A stretch of DNA of 57,673 nucleotides, from NCBI GenBank assembly GCA_016283755.1, contig JAEENO010000039.1, positions 1-57,673 on the forward strand, given 5' to 3'. The translations under genes were made by a program, and so were the position numbers. The notes under the pieces were generated by a model. That model was not told where the DNA came from. It saw only the letters and a program-made list of their open reading frames with translations, and did not search any database. The DNA is from Lachnospiraceae bacterium. Lineage in GTDB: Bacteria > Bacillota > Clostridia > Lachnospirales > Lachnospiraceae. Shown piece by piece: positions 46,526 to 55,816 of this stretch. Position 1 is the first letter of the stretch. Every line of letters begins with the position of its first letter.

Positions 46526-47131
46526 CTATTCTCCTATTCTTATCTCGCCTGCGGCAATCTTATTGATCGCTTCGGGTAAGATTATCCATTCTGCATTCTC
46601 CATTACCCTTCTCTGTAATGTCTCAGGCGTATCACCCTCTTCAACATAGACCGCCTTTTGAGTAATAATACGTCCCGTGTCGATTCCCGCATCGACAAAG
46701 TGAACCGTTGCGCCGGTTACTTTAACACCCTTTTCAAGTGCTGCTTCATGAACATGAAGTCCGTAAAATCCCTTACCGCAAAACGAAGGAATAAGCGAAG
46801 GATGTATATTAATAATTCTTCCCTTGTACTCTTCCGTAAATTCCGGCGAAAGATTATGCAAGAATCCTGCAAGTACGATTAACTCGATATCGCGCTTTTT
46901 AAACTCGGAAAGCATCGCTTTGTCATAGCTTTCAACCGAATCGTAATCCTTACGGCTTAGCGAAACCGTAGGAATTCCCGCGTTCATTGCGCGTGTCAGG
47001 GCATACGCATTTTTATTATTACTGAATACGAATTCAATCTTCGTATTCGTTATCTTTCCGCTTCCTATGGCATCGATTATGGCCTGCAAGTTGGTTCCGC
47101 CGCCCGACACCAATACGGCTATCTTTAACAT
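46526..47131 (-). CDS. purN: Phosphoribosylglycinamide formyltransferase
   Basis: 201 residues. The opening VLVSGGGTNLQAIIDAI binds the phosphate, and INIHPSLIPSF contains the catalytic His; GATVHFVDAGIDTG completes the folate site. It transfers formyl from 10-formyl-THF to GAR. Its start overlaps the purM stop by 7 bases. Confidence 0.97.
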   Translation of the reverse strand: MLKIAVLVSGGGTNLQAIIDAIGSGKITNTKIEFVFSNNKNAYALTRAMNAGIPTVSLSRKDYDSVESYDKAMLSEFKKRDIELIVLAGFLHNLSPEFTEEYKGRIINIHPSLIPSFCGKGFYGLHVHEAALEKGVKVTGATVHFVDAGIDTGRIITQKAVYVEEGDTPETLQRRVMENAEWIILPEAINKIAAGEIRIGE

Positions 47132-48153
47132 AAGGTTACTCCCTTTTCACCGTCTTCAATATGTCCCACAACGTAAGGCGTATCACCGGTCTTCCTGATT
47201 GCTTCCATTGTCTTATCTACATCAGCAGGATCTACGGCGATAACCATACCAAGACCCATATTAAATGTATTGTACATCATCTGATCTTCGATATTTCCCT
47301 TCTTCTGCATAAGCTTAAAGATTGCCGGAACTTCATACGAATTCTTCTCTACAATTGCTCTTTTTCCTTCAGGAAGCATACGCGGAATGTTCTCATAGAA
47401 ACCGCCGCCTGTAATATGTGAACAAGCTTTAACTTTAACACCCGCATTCTTAATGCTCTTTAAAGCCTTAACATAGATTCTTGTCGGAGCAAGAAGTGCC
47501 TCACCGAGTGTCTTACCCAATTCGTCATAATATGTATCGAGTGACTCTTTTGTCATATCAAATACTTTTCTGACCAATGAAAAACCATTGCTGTGAACAC
47601 CGGTTGAAGCCATACCGATAAGAACATCGCCGTTCTTTAATGTAGAACCGTCGATTAAGTCTTTTCTGTCGCACACGCCAACGGAAAATCCTGCCAAGTC
47701 ATACTCATCTTCAGGCATTAATCCCGGATGCTCGGCTGTCTCACCGCCTACAAGAGCACATTCGGACTGAATACATCCGTCCGCAACACCCTTAACGATT
47801 GCAGCGATTTTCTCAGGATAGTTCTTGCCGCACGCAATATAATCAAGGAAGAATAAAGGCTCTCCGCCCGCACAAGCGATATCGTTAACGCACATTGCAA
47901 CTGCATCGATACCTATCGTATCATGCTTATCCATGATGAAGCAAAGCTTAACCTTAGTTCCGCATCCGTCAGTACCGGAAAGCAACACCGGATCTTCCAT
48001 ATCCTTAATCTTCTTCATAGAAAAAGCTCCGGAGAATCCACCGATTCCACCCAAAACCTCTTCTCTCATAGTCTTTTTTACATGCTCCTTCATAAGTTCC
48101 ACCGACTTGTAGCCGGCTTCAATATCAACTCCGGATGACTTGTAATCCAACAT
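47125..48153 (-). CDS. purM: Phosphoribosylformylglycinamidine cyclo-ligase
   Basis: 342 residues. It opens with LDYKSSGVDIEAGYKSVELM, followed by the Gly-rich SGTDGCGTKVKL, DAVAMCVNDIACAGGEPLFF and GGETAEHPG, all AIR synthetase signatures. It closes FGAM to AIR with ATP. It lies 19 bases downstream of purE and overlaps purN. Confidence 0.97.
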   Translation of the reverse strand: MLDYKSSGVDIEAGYKSVELMKEHVKKTMREEVLGGIGGFSGAFSMKKIKDMEDPVLLSGTDGCGTKVKLCFIMDKHDTIGIDAVAMCVNDIACAGGEPLFFLDYIACGKNYPEKIAAIVKGVADGCIQSECALVGGETAEHPGLMPEDEYDLAGFSVGVCDRKDLIDGSTLKNGDVLIGMASTGVHSNGFSLVRKVFDMTKESLDTYYDELGKTLGEALLAPTRIYVKALKSIKNAGVKVKACSHITGGGFYENIPRMLPEGKRAIVEKNSYEVPAIFKLMQKKGNIEDQMMYNTFNMGLGMVIAVDPADVDKTMEAIRKTGDTPYVVGHIEDGEKGVTLC

Positions 48154-48172
48154 TTTCTTTCCTCCATCAATC

Positions 48173-48691
48173 CTATTTTAAGTATTTATCAATGTATGCA
48201 CTTGCTCCCAGTTCCTGAAGCTCTGCATCTTTCTTCATAACATCGTCTGCCTGCTTGTCGGCATAATCCTTAAGCTTCGCTAAAAGCTCGGAATCCGCAA
48301 TTGCAAGCATTTTTACCGCAAGAAGACCCGCATTGGCAGCACCGTTAATTGCAACCGTTGCAACAGGTACTCCTGTAGGCATCTGTACAATAGAATAAAG
48401 AGAATCGACTCCGCCAAGGTCCGATGTCTTCATCGGTATACCTATAACCGGAATATTGCAAAGAGCCGCACACATACCCGGAAGTGCTGCCGCTTTTCCC
48501 GCACCTGCTATTACAACCTTGGTTCCGTTCTTCTCCGCATCTCTCATATATTCAACCAGTAAGTCCGGTTCTCTGTGAGCGGAAATAATAGTCATCTCAT
48601 AAGAGACTCCAAAGTTTTCAAGGACATCCGCAGCCTTCTTCATAACCTGAAGGTCGGAATCACTTCCCATGATGATACTTACCTTTGCCAT
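48173..48691 (-). CDS. purE: N5-carboxyaminoimidazole ribonucleotide mutase (PurE)
   Basis: 172 residues from ATG 48691 (MAKVSIIMGSDSDLQVM), with AAGGAGG 6 bases upstream; the longer frame to 48715 includes that site. SAHREPDLL holds the catalytic His. Class I PurE normally needs PurK, which is not in this window. It is first of purE-purM-purN-purD and lies 28 bases after the aminopeptidase gene. purC, purF, purH and purL, often in the same cluster, are absent here. Confidence 0.96.
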   Translation of the reverse strand: MAKVSIIMGSDSDLQVMKKAADVLENFGVSYEMTIISAHREPDLLVEYMRDAEKNGTKVVIAGAGKAAALPGMCAALCNIPVIGIPMKTSDLGGVDSLYSIVQMPTGVPVATVAINGAANAGLLAVKMLAIADSELLAKLKDYADKQADDVMKKDAELQELGASAYIDKYLK

Positions 48692-48718
48692 GTCAATCCT
48701 CCTTAAAAATCCCATATT

Positions 48719-50767
48719 CTATTTGTTGGTTCCATATAATTCGTTTAAAGGCTTGTTAAGCTCTTCGGTACCCGGAAGTACGAAGTACCCGCCTTCGATC
48801 AAGTTAACCTCGCTGCCGTCTCTGCGAACAACAGTTATCATATCAAGCTCATTATACGGTATTGTAATATCCGTATGGCAGTTCATGTATGCCTTATCAG
48901 GATCTTCCTTGCGTAACGCAGAAACGGAATTCTCCTTGGCAATCATAACTTTTCCGTCAGGATTCTTGGTCTCAACCTCTTCTTCACGGGAGAAGCAAGT
49001 GTCGCCCATTGCAAAGTGCGGGCCTGTCTTCTCGGAAATAAGAATCGGGAGCTGTGCCTGTACATCATAATCGATACCCATCTTGTATGCAGTGGTGTTG
49101 GTACCTATAGCAAATTCACCGATAGGCAATGTCTCATGATTATGCATAACAAGAAGATTAAGAAGCTCCTTGTTGTCTTCTTCCTTCTCGTTGTTACCGC
49201 ATGTGAAGGATTCAATCATTCCGTCTTTGAGCTTAATCTCAAGGTCAACTACCTTAAAGCCGTTAAGATATACTTCCTTAACATGTAATGTACCGTTGGT
49301 TCCCTCGAGTACAGGTGATGTAAATACCTCACCTACAGGAATATTAACATCCGCTACGCAGTTCTCAAATGCTGTCTGTTTTGCACCGTCTTTAATCTCT
49401 GCAACCTTAATTGTAAGGTCTGTATGGTTACCGTTGCGTCCCGTTACCTTAACATGGTCTGCGGTATCAAGAACATCTATAAGCTTCTGCTGAATCTTCT
49501 CGTAAAGATCGGCATCCAACGTATTAACCTTAACCGTAGCCGCAAAAATCTCCTTAAACTTAGGGCCGATCTCCGGGATAGGATAAGCGATTATGGTAAA
49601 GCTTCTCTCTTCAGGATTAATATATTCCGTATTAAGCTGCGCCTGCTGACCCGCAAATGAAACGGCAAGTTTCTTCTGCTTATCGTCATAATGAAGAGCT
49701 TCCTTCTTGTTCTTAGGATTGAATTCCTTTTCACCGAAAGTCTCTATTACAGCAGGACCTGCATAACCGTTCATGCACTTTTTAACACTCTCATATGCCT
49801 GACGAAGTGTCTCTAATGCTCTCTCCATATATGCCTTGTCAAGGTAAAGTGCTCTGTCATCCTTATGGTCGAAATCATACTGACGGTTAATCGATGTGGT
49901 TCCTATTGCCATTGTCGGAACGACACATTCAATTCCTTCCTTCTTAAACTCTTCCATTGCGAATCTGATCATTCGCTCAAATCCCAAGTTATAATATACG
50001 GAAACCTCTGATTTCTTATGAATATCCTGATTCATCTTAGCATATCCTACAAGGAAACCGTTAACATATGTATGCGCCATTGCACGCACTTCTTCTTCGG
50101 AAAGTGAGTTAATGAACTTTGCAGTCTCAATCTCGTTCTCCGTAACATTCTTGCCGTACCAATAAAGATATCTTAAATCGCTAAGATCTGCATCATTTAC
50201 GATATCCTTTGCTCTTGATACTTCAGGATCAAAAAGAATTCTTGCACGGATTTCCGAAAAAATCTCGCTGTTATCATGGTAAAAGCTCTTAATAACAGAT
50301 TTGATTCCATCGATATCAGCATCATCATCTTCGAAGCGATTGTATATCTCAACAACAAGCTCTTCAAAAATTGTTATCTCTTCTCTGAAATCGTTAACAA
50401 CTGCATCTCTTAATGTATCAATCTCATAATAAAGATGGGCAAAAATCTGTCCCATATCCCCGAATTCCTTAACGGCATATTCAGGGTTACCGTAACAGGT
50501 CTCATAGTTCTTATCGCTCTTATCTGCGAAAAGTCTCTCATTCCATTTTTTCAATTCGCTGATTGAAAGTTCTCTTATCCTGCCTGTTGAATGAAGCTCA
50601 AAATACTCTTCAATCGTAAGCATTTTCTCTGCCATCTTCTTGAAAAACGGTACATACTTCTCATCAACCGTCTCTTCATTAAGCATTTCCTTAATACGGC
50701 TTGTAACAAGCTCGGTTCTTTCAGCCATTAAGGCATTGGATTCTTTCTGATCGTCTCTAAAACTCAT
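48719..50767 (-). CDS. M29-type aminopeptidase with long N-terminal extension
   Basis: 682 residues, well above the roughly 410 of classical M29 enzymes. The C-terminal half carries the metal ligands of the family: Glu in VGEVFTSP, Glu in IGEFAIGTN, His in GPHFAMGD, and His/Asp in CHTD. The first 270 residues are helical and acidic with no family I recognise; they may regulate access or assembly. M29 enzymes remove N-terminal residues and need Co, Zn or Mn. No signal peptide. It lies in the run between pyrE and purE with short gaps, an odd partner for nucleotide genes; salvage of amino acids from peptides is a possible link. Confidence 0.85.
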   Translation of the reverse strand: MSFRDDQKESNALMAERTELVTSRIKEMLNEETVDEKYVPFFKKMAEKMLTIEEYFELHSTGRIRELSISELKKWNERLFADKSDKNYETCYGNPEYAVKEFGDMGQIFAHLYYEIDTLRDAVVNDFREEITIFEELVVEIYNRFEDDDADIDGIKSVIKSFYHDNSEIFSEIRARILFDPEVSRAKDIVNDADLSDLRYLYWYGKNVTENEIETAKFINSLSEEEVRAMAHTYVNGFLVGYAKMNQDIHKKSEVSVYYNLGFERMIRFAMEEFKKEGIECVVPTMAIGTTSINRQYDFDHKDDRALYLDKAYMERALETLRQAYESVKKCMNGYAGPAVIETFGEKEFNPKNKKEALHYDDKQKKLAVSFAGQQAQLNTEYINPEERSFTIIAYPIPEIGPKFKEIFAATVKVNTLDADLYEKIQQKLIDVLDTADHVKVTGRNGNHTDLTIKVAEIKDGAKQTAFENCVADVNIPVGEVFTSPVLEGTNGTLHVKEVYLNGFKVVDLEIKLKDGMIESFTCGNNEKEEDNKELLNLLVMHNHETLPIGEFAIGTNTTAYKMGIDYDVQAQLPILISEKTGPHFAMGDTCFSREEEVETKNPDGKVMIAKENSVSALRKEDPDKAYMNCHTDITIPYNELDMITVVRRDGSEVNLIEGGYFVLPGTEELNKPLNELYGTNK

Positions 50768-50789
50768 TTCTTTCTCCTTTTATATATCA

Positions 50790-51125
50790 TTAAAGCAGCA
50801 TTCCCCATACGAATACCGCCGTCAGTATCAATACCGACAGTATATTTAAAATAAGGCCTATAAGCGGCGCCATCTTGTAGACATCTTCTTCTCGAAGCCC
50901 CTTGATTCCGAGTATAAGTCCCGCAGCAGTAATCATAAACACAAAGATACCTATGCTTCCGACATATTCCGAAGCCTGACCTTTTAAAACAAAAGCATAA
51001 TTAATCAAACCCAAGAAAGCGGATAATGATATTACTCCGAGAATGAATGAAATGATCCCGCGAGTGGAATGTGTTCTTCCCGAAAACTTTGCTTTCTCAC
51101 GTCTCTTTCTTACCGCTCCCTGCAT
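50790..51125 (-). CDS. Small three-helix membrane protein, probably DUF6142
   Basis: 111 residues: a basic cytoplasmic start (VRKRREKAKFSGRTHSTRG), then three hydrophobic helices (about 23-47, 57-75 and 88-110) with a conserved-looking GLILGIKGLREEDVYK between helices 2 and 3. The pattern fits a small clostridial family I recall as DUF6142; function unknown. Its ATG overlaps the last base of the pyrE stop codon, so it is coupled to pyrE. Confidence 0.7.
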   Translation of the reverse strand: MQGAVRKRREKAKFSGRTHSTRGIISFILGVISLSAFLGLINYAFVLKGQASEYVGSIGIFVFMITAAGLILGIKGLREEDVYKMAPLIGLILNILSVLILTAVFVWGMLL

Positions 51126-51799
51126 TATCTTGCTCCGTACTGCTCATAATAAGCGTCGATTGCAGCCTTGATCGTATCATCGATTATAACCTTACCGTTA
51201 TAAGGCTTATTGTAAAGATGCTCTACAACCTCACCCATTGTAACAATTGCAGCAGTCTTGAAACCGTACTTCTCTTCAATCTCAGAAAGTGCCGATTTCT
51301 CACCCTGCCCTCTCTCCATTCTGTCAACAGACACTATAAGTCCAACGATATCTACATTGCCCTGCGCTTTTAAGATAGGAACGGTTTCATTAATGGATGT
51401 TCCGGCAGTTGTAACATCTTCAATGATGACTATCTTATTGCCGTCTTCAATAGGGCTTCCAAGTAAGATTCCCTTATCACCGTGATCTTTCTCTTCTTTT
51501 CTGTTGGAACAATACTTAATGTCAGCATTGTAAAGCTCGGATAATTCCATCGTTGTTGCAACGGTTAACGGAATACCCTTATATGCCGGTCCGAATAAAA
51601 TGTCAAAATCCGTACCGTACTTATCATGAATTGCCTTGGCATAGTACTCACCAAGTCTCTTCATCTGTGCACCTGTTCTGTAGAATCCCGTATTTACAAA
51701 AAACGGGGTCTTGCGGCCGCTCTTCGTAACGAAATCTCCGAATTTTAACACACCGCAATCAACCATAAATTCAATAAATTCCTGCTTATAGCTTTCCAT
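51125..51799 (-). CDS. pyrE: Orotate phosphoribosyltransferase
   Basis: 224 residues from ATG 51799 (MESYKQEFIEFM), with AGAGG 5 bases upstream. The PRPP-binding motif is IVIIEDVTTAGTS, and FFVNTGFYRTGAQ lies in the orotate region. It makes OMP from orotate and PRPP. It has its own promoter after the aro genes, is separated from pyrD by five aro genes, and is followed by the small membrane protein with overlap. Confidence 0.96.
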   Translation of the reverse strand: MESYKQEFIEFMVDCGVLKFGDFVTKSGRKTPFFVNTGFYRTGAQMKRLGEYYAKAIHDKYGTDFDILFGPAYKGIPLTVATTMELSELYNADIKYCSNRKEEKDHGDKGILLGSPIEDGNKIVIIEDVTTAGTSINETVPILKAQGNVDIVGLIVSVDRMERGQGEKSALSEIEEKYGFKTAAIVTMGEVVEHLYNKPYNGKVIIDDTIKAAIDAYYEQYGAR

Positions 51800-51844
51800 A
51801 TCTACCTCTTCCAAAGACATAATTTTGCAAAATAAACCTTTTTA

Positions 51845-51874
51845 AGTATATCACCAAGCCTGATGTTAATTCAA
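51845..51874 (-). promoter_or_regulatory. Promoter of pyrE and downstream genes
   Basis: Minus strand: -35 TTGAAT (51869-51874), 18-base spacer, -10 TATACT (51845-51850), about 45 bases before the pyrE start. The leader is too short for a PyrR-type attenuator, and none is visible. Confidence 0.5.
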
Positions 51875-51905
51875 GGATAGAATTATGATTATAAAGGTCT
51901 AATTT

Positions 51906-53126
51906 TTAAACAAAATAAAGATTCGACTTAAGCTTACGAAGTACTTCTTCAAGCTCTCCATCATTCTCTATTGATATATCCGCAAAATGTTCATATAAAG
52001 CTTTTCTTCTATTAAAAAGCTCTTCCACGCTGAGTTTCTGTGACAATGGGCGCCCCTTAGTTGTAAGCTTCTCAATGGGACGCTTGACATAGATGATAAT
52101 CGAATTATGCTTCAACAAATGCTTGTTGTCAGGTATTGTAACAGCTCCACCGCCCGTTGCAATAATCACATGATTGTTTTTCGACACTTCCCTTATGACA
52201 TTGCTCTCAATCTTACGGAAGGCAGATTCACCTTCTTCAGTAATTATTTCCCCGGGTGTTCTTCCCGTTCTCTCACGGATTAATCTATCCGTATCAAACA
52301 GGTGTCTCTTAAAATCCTTGGCAAGAAGCTTCCCTATAAGGGACTTGCCCGATCCCGGCATACCGATAAGTACTATATTACGTTTTCTGGATAAGAGTGC
52401 ATTATAGACTTCCTCTATCTTCTTGTCACCTATCCTGTGGCCTGTAAATAATTCATCCGAACGCTTAGCCTGGGCAACAAGCATATACAGTCCTCCTATT
52501 GCAGGAATACCAAGTTCTTCTGCCTGTAATATAAGTTCAGTTCGAAGTGGATTATATATTATATCACCCACACCTTTAAGTTTATGAAACAAGGAAAGAT
52601 CAAGAATTCTTTTCTCAGAATCCGGACTCATACCGACAGGAGTCGTATTAATTATGTAATCCGCATCAAAATGCTTATCTATATTATTGTAATTATCTTC
52701 ACCTGTTCTTGAAATTATAACAATCCGAGAGGCATTTCGTTTCTTTAAGACATAACAAACGGCCCTTGAAGCTCCTCCGCTTCCAAGGACCAGTACCTTA
52801 CTGCCGTCAATGTCAAACTTTGCTTTATCAAGCATGGCCTCAAAACCATACACGTCGGTATTATATCCACAAAGACTGCCGGCTTCATTTACTATTGTAT
52901 TAACGCTTCCTGCTTCTTTTGCCTCATCCGATACAAGGTCAAGATACTTCATAACCTCAATTTTATGGGGCATAGTTACATTAAGCCCCGCATATTCACG
53001 GGACTTAATAAAACTCTCCAGTTCTTCTTCGGGAACTTCGAAATAATTATAATTCTTAAGACCGAACATGGCATGTATCTCTTTTGAGAAACTTGCCTTA
53101 AGTGTCTTGCCCAACAATCCGTACAA
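51906..53126 (-). CDS. Bifunctional shikimate dehydrogenase/shikimate kinase
   Basis: 406 residues, a fusion of AroE (about 1-245) and AroK (about 250-406). AroE: SFSKEIHAMFG in the shikimate site, catalytic Lys in NVTMPHK, Asp in NTDVYGF, and NADPH loop GSGGASRAV. AroK: Walker A GMPGSGKSLIGK, DTDRLIRERTG, FRKIE, GGGAV and the lid region KGRPLSQ. The fusion performs two consecutive steps, dehydroshikimate to shikimate to shikimate 3-phosphate. It lies 3 bases after the chorismate mutase gene. aroC and aroD/aroQ are not in the window. Both halves appear intact. Confidence 0.93.
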   Translation of the reverse strand: MYGLLGKTLKASFSKEIHAMFGLKNYNYFEVPEEELESFIKSREYAGLNVTMPHKIEVMKYLDLVSDEAKEAGSVNTIVNEAGSLCGYNTDVYGFEAMLDKAKFDIDGSKVLVLGSGGASRAVCYVLKKRNASRIVIISRTGEDNYNNIDKHFDADYIINTTPVGMSPDSEKRILDLSLFHKLKGVGDIIYNPLRTELILQAEELGIPAIGGLYMLVAQAKRSDELFTGHRIGDKKIEEVYNALLSRKRNIVLIGMPGSGKSLIGKLLAKDFKRHLFDTDRLIRERTGRTPGEIITEEGESAFRKIESNVIREVSKNNHVIIATGGGAVTIPDNKHLLKHNSIIIYVKRPIEKLTTKGRPLSQKLSVEELFNRRKALYEHFADISIENDGELEEVLRKLKSNLYFV

Positions 53127-53129
53127 GCG

Positions 53130-53405
53130 CTATTTACCTTCCTTTTCGGATAATATATCTTCCTGAAGCTTCTTGGATGTATCAAGTATCGCATCAAATA
53201 CCGGGATAATATATTCCGCATTATCCTTGCACTTATAAGTAAGTGCATTAATAATCTCTTCTTCACGCTTCTCATCATATATCGGAAGATTATTATTAAT
53301 CTTATATTCCGCCACTTCGCGAGAAAGTGATAACCTCTCCAAAAGAAGCGAAAGAAGTTCGTCGTTAACTTTGTCTATCTTACTACGAATCTCGTTAATC
53401 TCCAT
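53130..53405 (-). CDS. Chorismate mutase, AroQ type
   Basis: 91 residues from ATG 53405 (MEINEIRSKIDKVNDELLSLL), behind GGGTG. The all-helical AroQ fold has catalytic residues in the first helix Arg, ERLSLSREVAEYK (Arg/Lys) and IYDEKREEEI. It converts chorismate to prephenate on the way to Phe and Tyr. It stands alone, neither fused to DAHP synthase nor to prephenate dehydratase. It lies between aroA (10 bases after the longest frame) and the aroE/K fusion. Confidence 0.9.
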   Translation of the reverse strand: MEINEIRSKIDKVNDELLSLLLERLSLSREVAEYKINNNLPIYDEKREEEIINALTYKCKDNAEYIIPVFDAILDTSKKLQEDILSEKEGK

Positions 53406-53427
53406 ATATTCACCCAATTAAGCTAAA

Positions 53428-54732
53428 TTAATCTTCTATGTATACATTCGCGCCTAATGATTTAAGCACTTCAAAAAACTCCGGATATGACTTATTAACA
53501 GCCTCCGCTTCAAGAATGGTTACAGGATGTGAAGCTATAATTCCTGCAATAGAAGCTGCCATAACAATTCTATGATCCTTGAACGAATTAACGGTACCGC
53601 CCAAGATTCCTGAACCGGTAATAACAATACCTTCTTCCTTTTCTTCGGCAACGCCGCCGAGAGCATTAATCATCTCAACGGTAGAATTAAGTCGATCGCT
53701 TTCCTTATATCTTAATCTCTTTCCGCCGACAAAGGTCGTAACACCTTCACCGAATGCAGCAGCAACAGCTAACGGCGGCAAAAGATCCGGATTATTCTTA
53801 ACATCTATTACTCTTTCTAAAGCTCTCGGACTTAATATCTCATGTAAAAGCTTAATAACCTGCGAATCTGCCTGGAGAAAATCAGGCGATAAGTTTAATA
53901 CTTTGATTGCATGATCTGAAGTAAGTTCATTAAGCACAATGAAATTAGCCGCATTTGACCAGTCTCCGTTAACTACAAGTTCACCCGGGGACTGATATGT
54001 CATTCCTCCTTCAATCGCATAACCTATATGAGTATCATATATAACCTGCGTATCTATCTCATATCTGAAAAGCACCTGACGTGTCATCTCCACATAATTG
54101 GTAGACTGAAGATCGGTGGTAATTTTAATTATAGAATCTTCTTTTAACAAAGGCAGTGCCATCAGTAAACCGGACACATACTGGGAACTTACATCACCCG
54201 GAAGCTTATACTCGCCACCTGTTAATCTTCCCTTCATTCTGAAAAGAGTTACTTCCTCATCAAAGCCTTCGGCCTCTCCGAGATTGTCTTCATTTAAAAG
54301 ATCTTCTTTACAGAACTCCAAGGAAAATTCTTTTCCGTGTGATTGAAGTGCTTCCTTTAAATCAGCAAGCGGACGCAACGGCAATCTTCCTTTTGCATAA
54401 AAAATCGCATCATCCGTAAGTGCTGCAACAATCGGAAGAAGCAGTCTTAACGTAGTTCCGGACTCATTGCAATGTATCTGTACGGTATGACCAAACAGCG
54501 AATCCTTCTTAACAGGATGAACAACAATACCGTTCTCATTGGTATCAATCTTAGCGCCAAGCGCTTTAATGGCATCAATCGTAGTCTGAACATCTTCCGA
54601 TACGGTAAGATTGGTAATATATACAGACTTATCCGAAAGAGCAGATGCCATCAAGTATCTGTGTGCATAAGATTTCGATGCATTGGCTTTAACAGTTCCC
54701 TCTACCTTACCCGGCGTAACAGTAACTTTCAT
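53428..54732 (-). CDS. aroA: EPSP synthase (5-enolpyruvylshikimate-3-phosphate synthase)
   Basis: 434 residues. The two inverse alpha/beta domains are visible by motif: VKANASKSYAHRYLMAS (substrate Lys/Ser), ESGTTLRLLLPIVAAL (phosphoenolpyruvate region), LPGDVSSQYVSGLLMA, and NKSYPEFFEVLKSLGA at the end. It transfers enolpyruvyl to shikimate 3-phosphate. It follows aroB by 13 bases. Confidence 0.96.
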   Translation of the reverse strand: MKVTVTPGKVEGTVKANASKSYAHRYLMASALSDKSVYITNLTVSEDVQTTIDAIKALGAKIDTNENGIVVHPVKKDSLFGHTVQIHCNESGTTLRLLLPIVAALTDDAIFYAKGRLPLRPLADLKEALQSHGKEFSLEFCKEDLLNEDNLGEAEGFDEEVTLFRMKGRLTGGEYKLPGDVSSQYVSGLLMALPLLKEDSIIKITTDLQSTNYVEMTRQVLFRYEIDTQVIYDTHIGYAIEGGMTYQSPGELVVNGDWSNAANFIVLNELTSDHAIKVLNLSPDFLQADSQVIKLLHEILSPRALERVIDVKNNPDLLPPLAVAAAFGEGVTTFVGGKRLRYKESDRLNSTVEMINALGGVAEEKEEGIVITGSGILGGTVNSFKDHRIVMAASIAGIIASHPVTILEAEAVNKSYPEFFEVLKSLGANVYIED

Positions 54733-54745
54733 ATGCTCCTCCTTC

Positions 54746-55804
54746 CTACCTTACATAAGCCTTAAGATCATCGATTGCTACTCTTTTTACTGAGCAATCT
54801 CCGATACTTCTTATCACAATAATATCAATCTTATCATGATCGCATTTCTTATCATAAGAAATTGCATCTATTAACATATCTTGGGAAATATTATCCGGAA
54901 TATCCAATCCCAATCCCGTTTTTGATAATATATTCCTGATTAAATTTCCCTCTTCATGTGGCATTTTTTCTATGCCTTCCGAAATCATTGTTATTTGATT
55001 GAGTCCGATTGCCACTGCTTCCCCATGGGAAAGTGTATACCTGGAACAACTCTCTACAGCATGCCCAATGGTATGCCCTAAGTTAAGCATTTTTCGCTTA
55101 CCCTTATCGAATTCATCTTCCGATACATACTCCCCTTTGGTAAGAACACATTCAAATATAATATCCTCAAGTGTATCACTTTTACGCTCATCAAGATAGT
55201 CAGAAATCAGATTAAGCAGATCTTTTCCTTTTAAAATTCCGGTCTTAATGACTTCAGCCATACCCTGCATGAATATTTTCTCATCAAGAGTATTAAGATA
55301 AGATATATCTTCGAATACAGCTATAGGCTGATAGAAAGTTCCGACAAGATTCTTTCCCTCCGGCATATCGACTGCAGTTTTCCCTCCCACAGATGAATCT
55401 ACCATGGAAAGTAATGTAGTCGGTATCATAATATAACGTATTCCGCGCATATAGGTTGCCGCAGCAAATCCGGTGAGATCACCTGTAACTCCGCCGCCCA
55501 GCGCAATAACTATATCATTTCTTCCCATCTTATTCATGAGAAGAAACTTTATTATTATTTCATAAGTTTTAAGTGTCTTACTCTCTTCTCCCGCAGGAAA
55601 TTCCATAGTTACAACGGTTAATCCCGCATCTGTCAAAGCTCTTCTGAAATCGCCCATATAAAGCCCGGCAACATTACTGTCACTTATAACAGCAATCTTA
55701 CCGTTAAACGAAATCGACTTTAAATAAGCTATAAGTTCCTCTTTTAAATCAGAACCGACCATAACAGGGTACTCCCGCCCGGTCTTAATAAGACACTTTT
55801 TCAT
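54746..55804 (-). CDS. aroB: 3-dehydroquinate synthase
   Basis: 352 residues. NAD site GGGVTGDLTGFAAATY, then GKTAVDMPEGKNLVGTFYQP, metal ligands Glu in GMAEVIKTG and His in LNLGHTIGHAVE and SHGEAVAIG. It closes DAHP to 3-dehydroquinate. It follows aroF by 12 bases. Confidence 0.97.
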   Translation of the reverse strand: MKKCLIKTGREYPVMVGSDLKEELIAYLKSISFNGKIAVISDSNVAGLYMGDFRRALTDAGLTVVTMEFPAGEESKTLKTYEIIIKFLLMNKMGRNDIVIALGGGVTGDLTGFAAATYMRGIRYIMIPTTLLSMVDSSVGGKTAVDMPEGKNLVGTFYQPIAVFEDISYLNTLDEKIFMQGMAEVIKTGILKGKDLLNLISDYLDERKSDTLEDIIFECVLTKGEYVSEDEFDKGKRKMLNLGHTIGHAVESCSRYTLSHGEAVAIGLNQITMISEGIEKMPHEEGNLIRNILSKTGLGLDIPDNISQDMLIDAISYDKKCDHDKIDIIVIRSIGDCSVKRVAIDDLKAYVR

Positions 55805-55816
55805 ATACCAAACCCA

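Noticed and set aside
51800-51905. Possible PyrR attenuator before pyrE
   Set aside because: The leader is about 45 bases and forms no anti-terminator/terminator pair that I can see.
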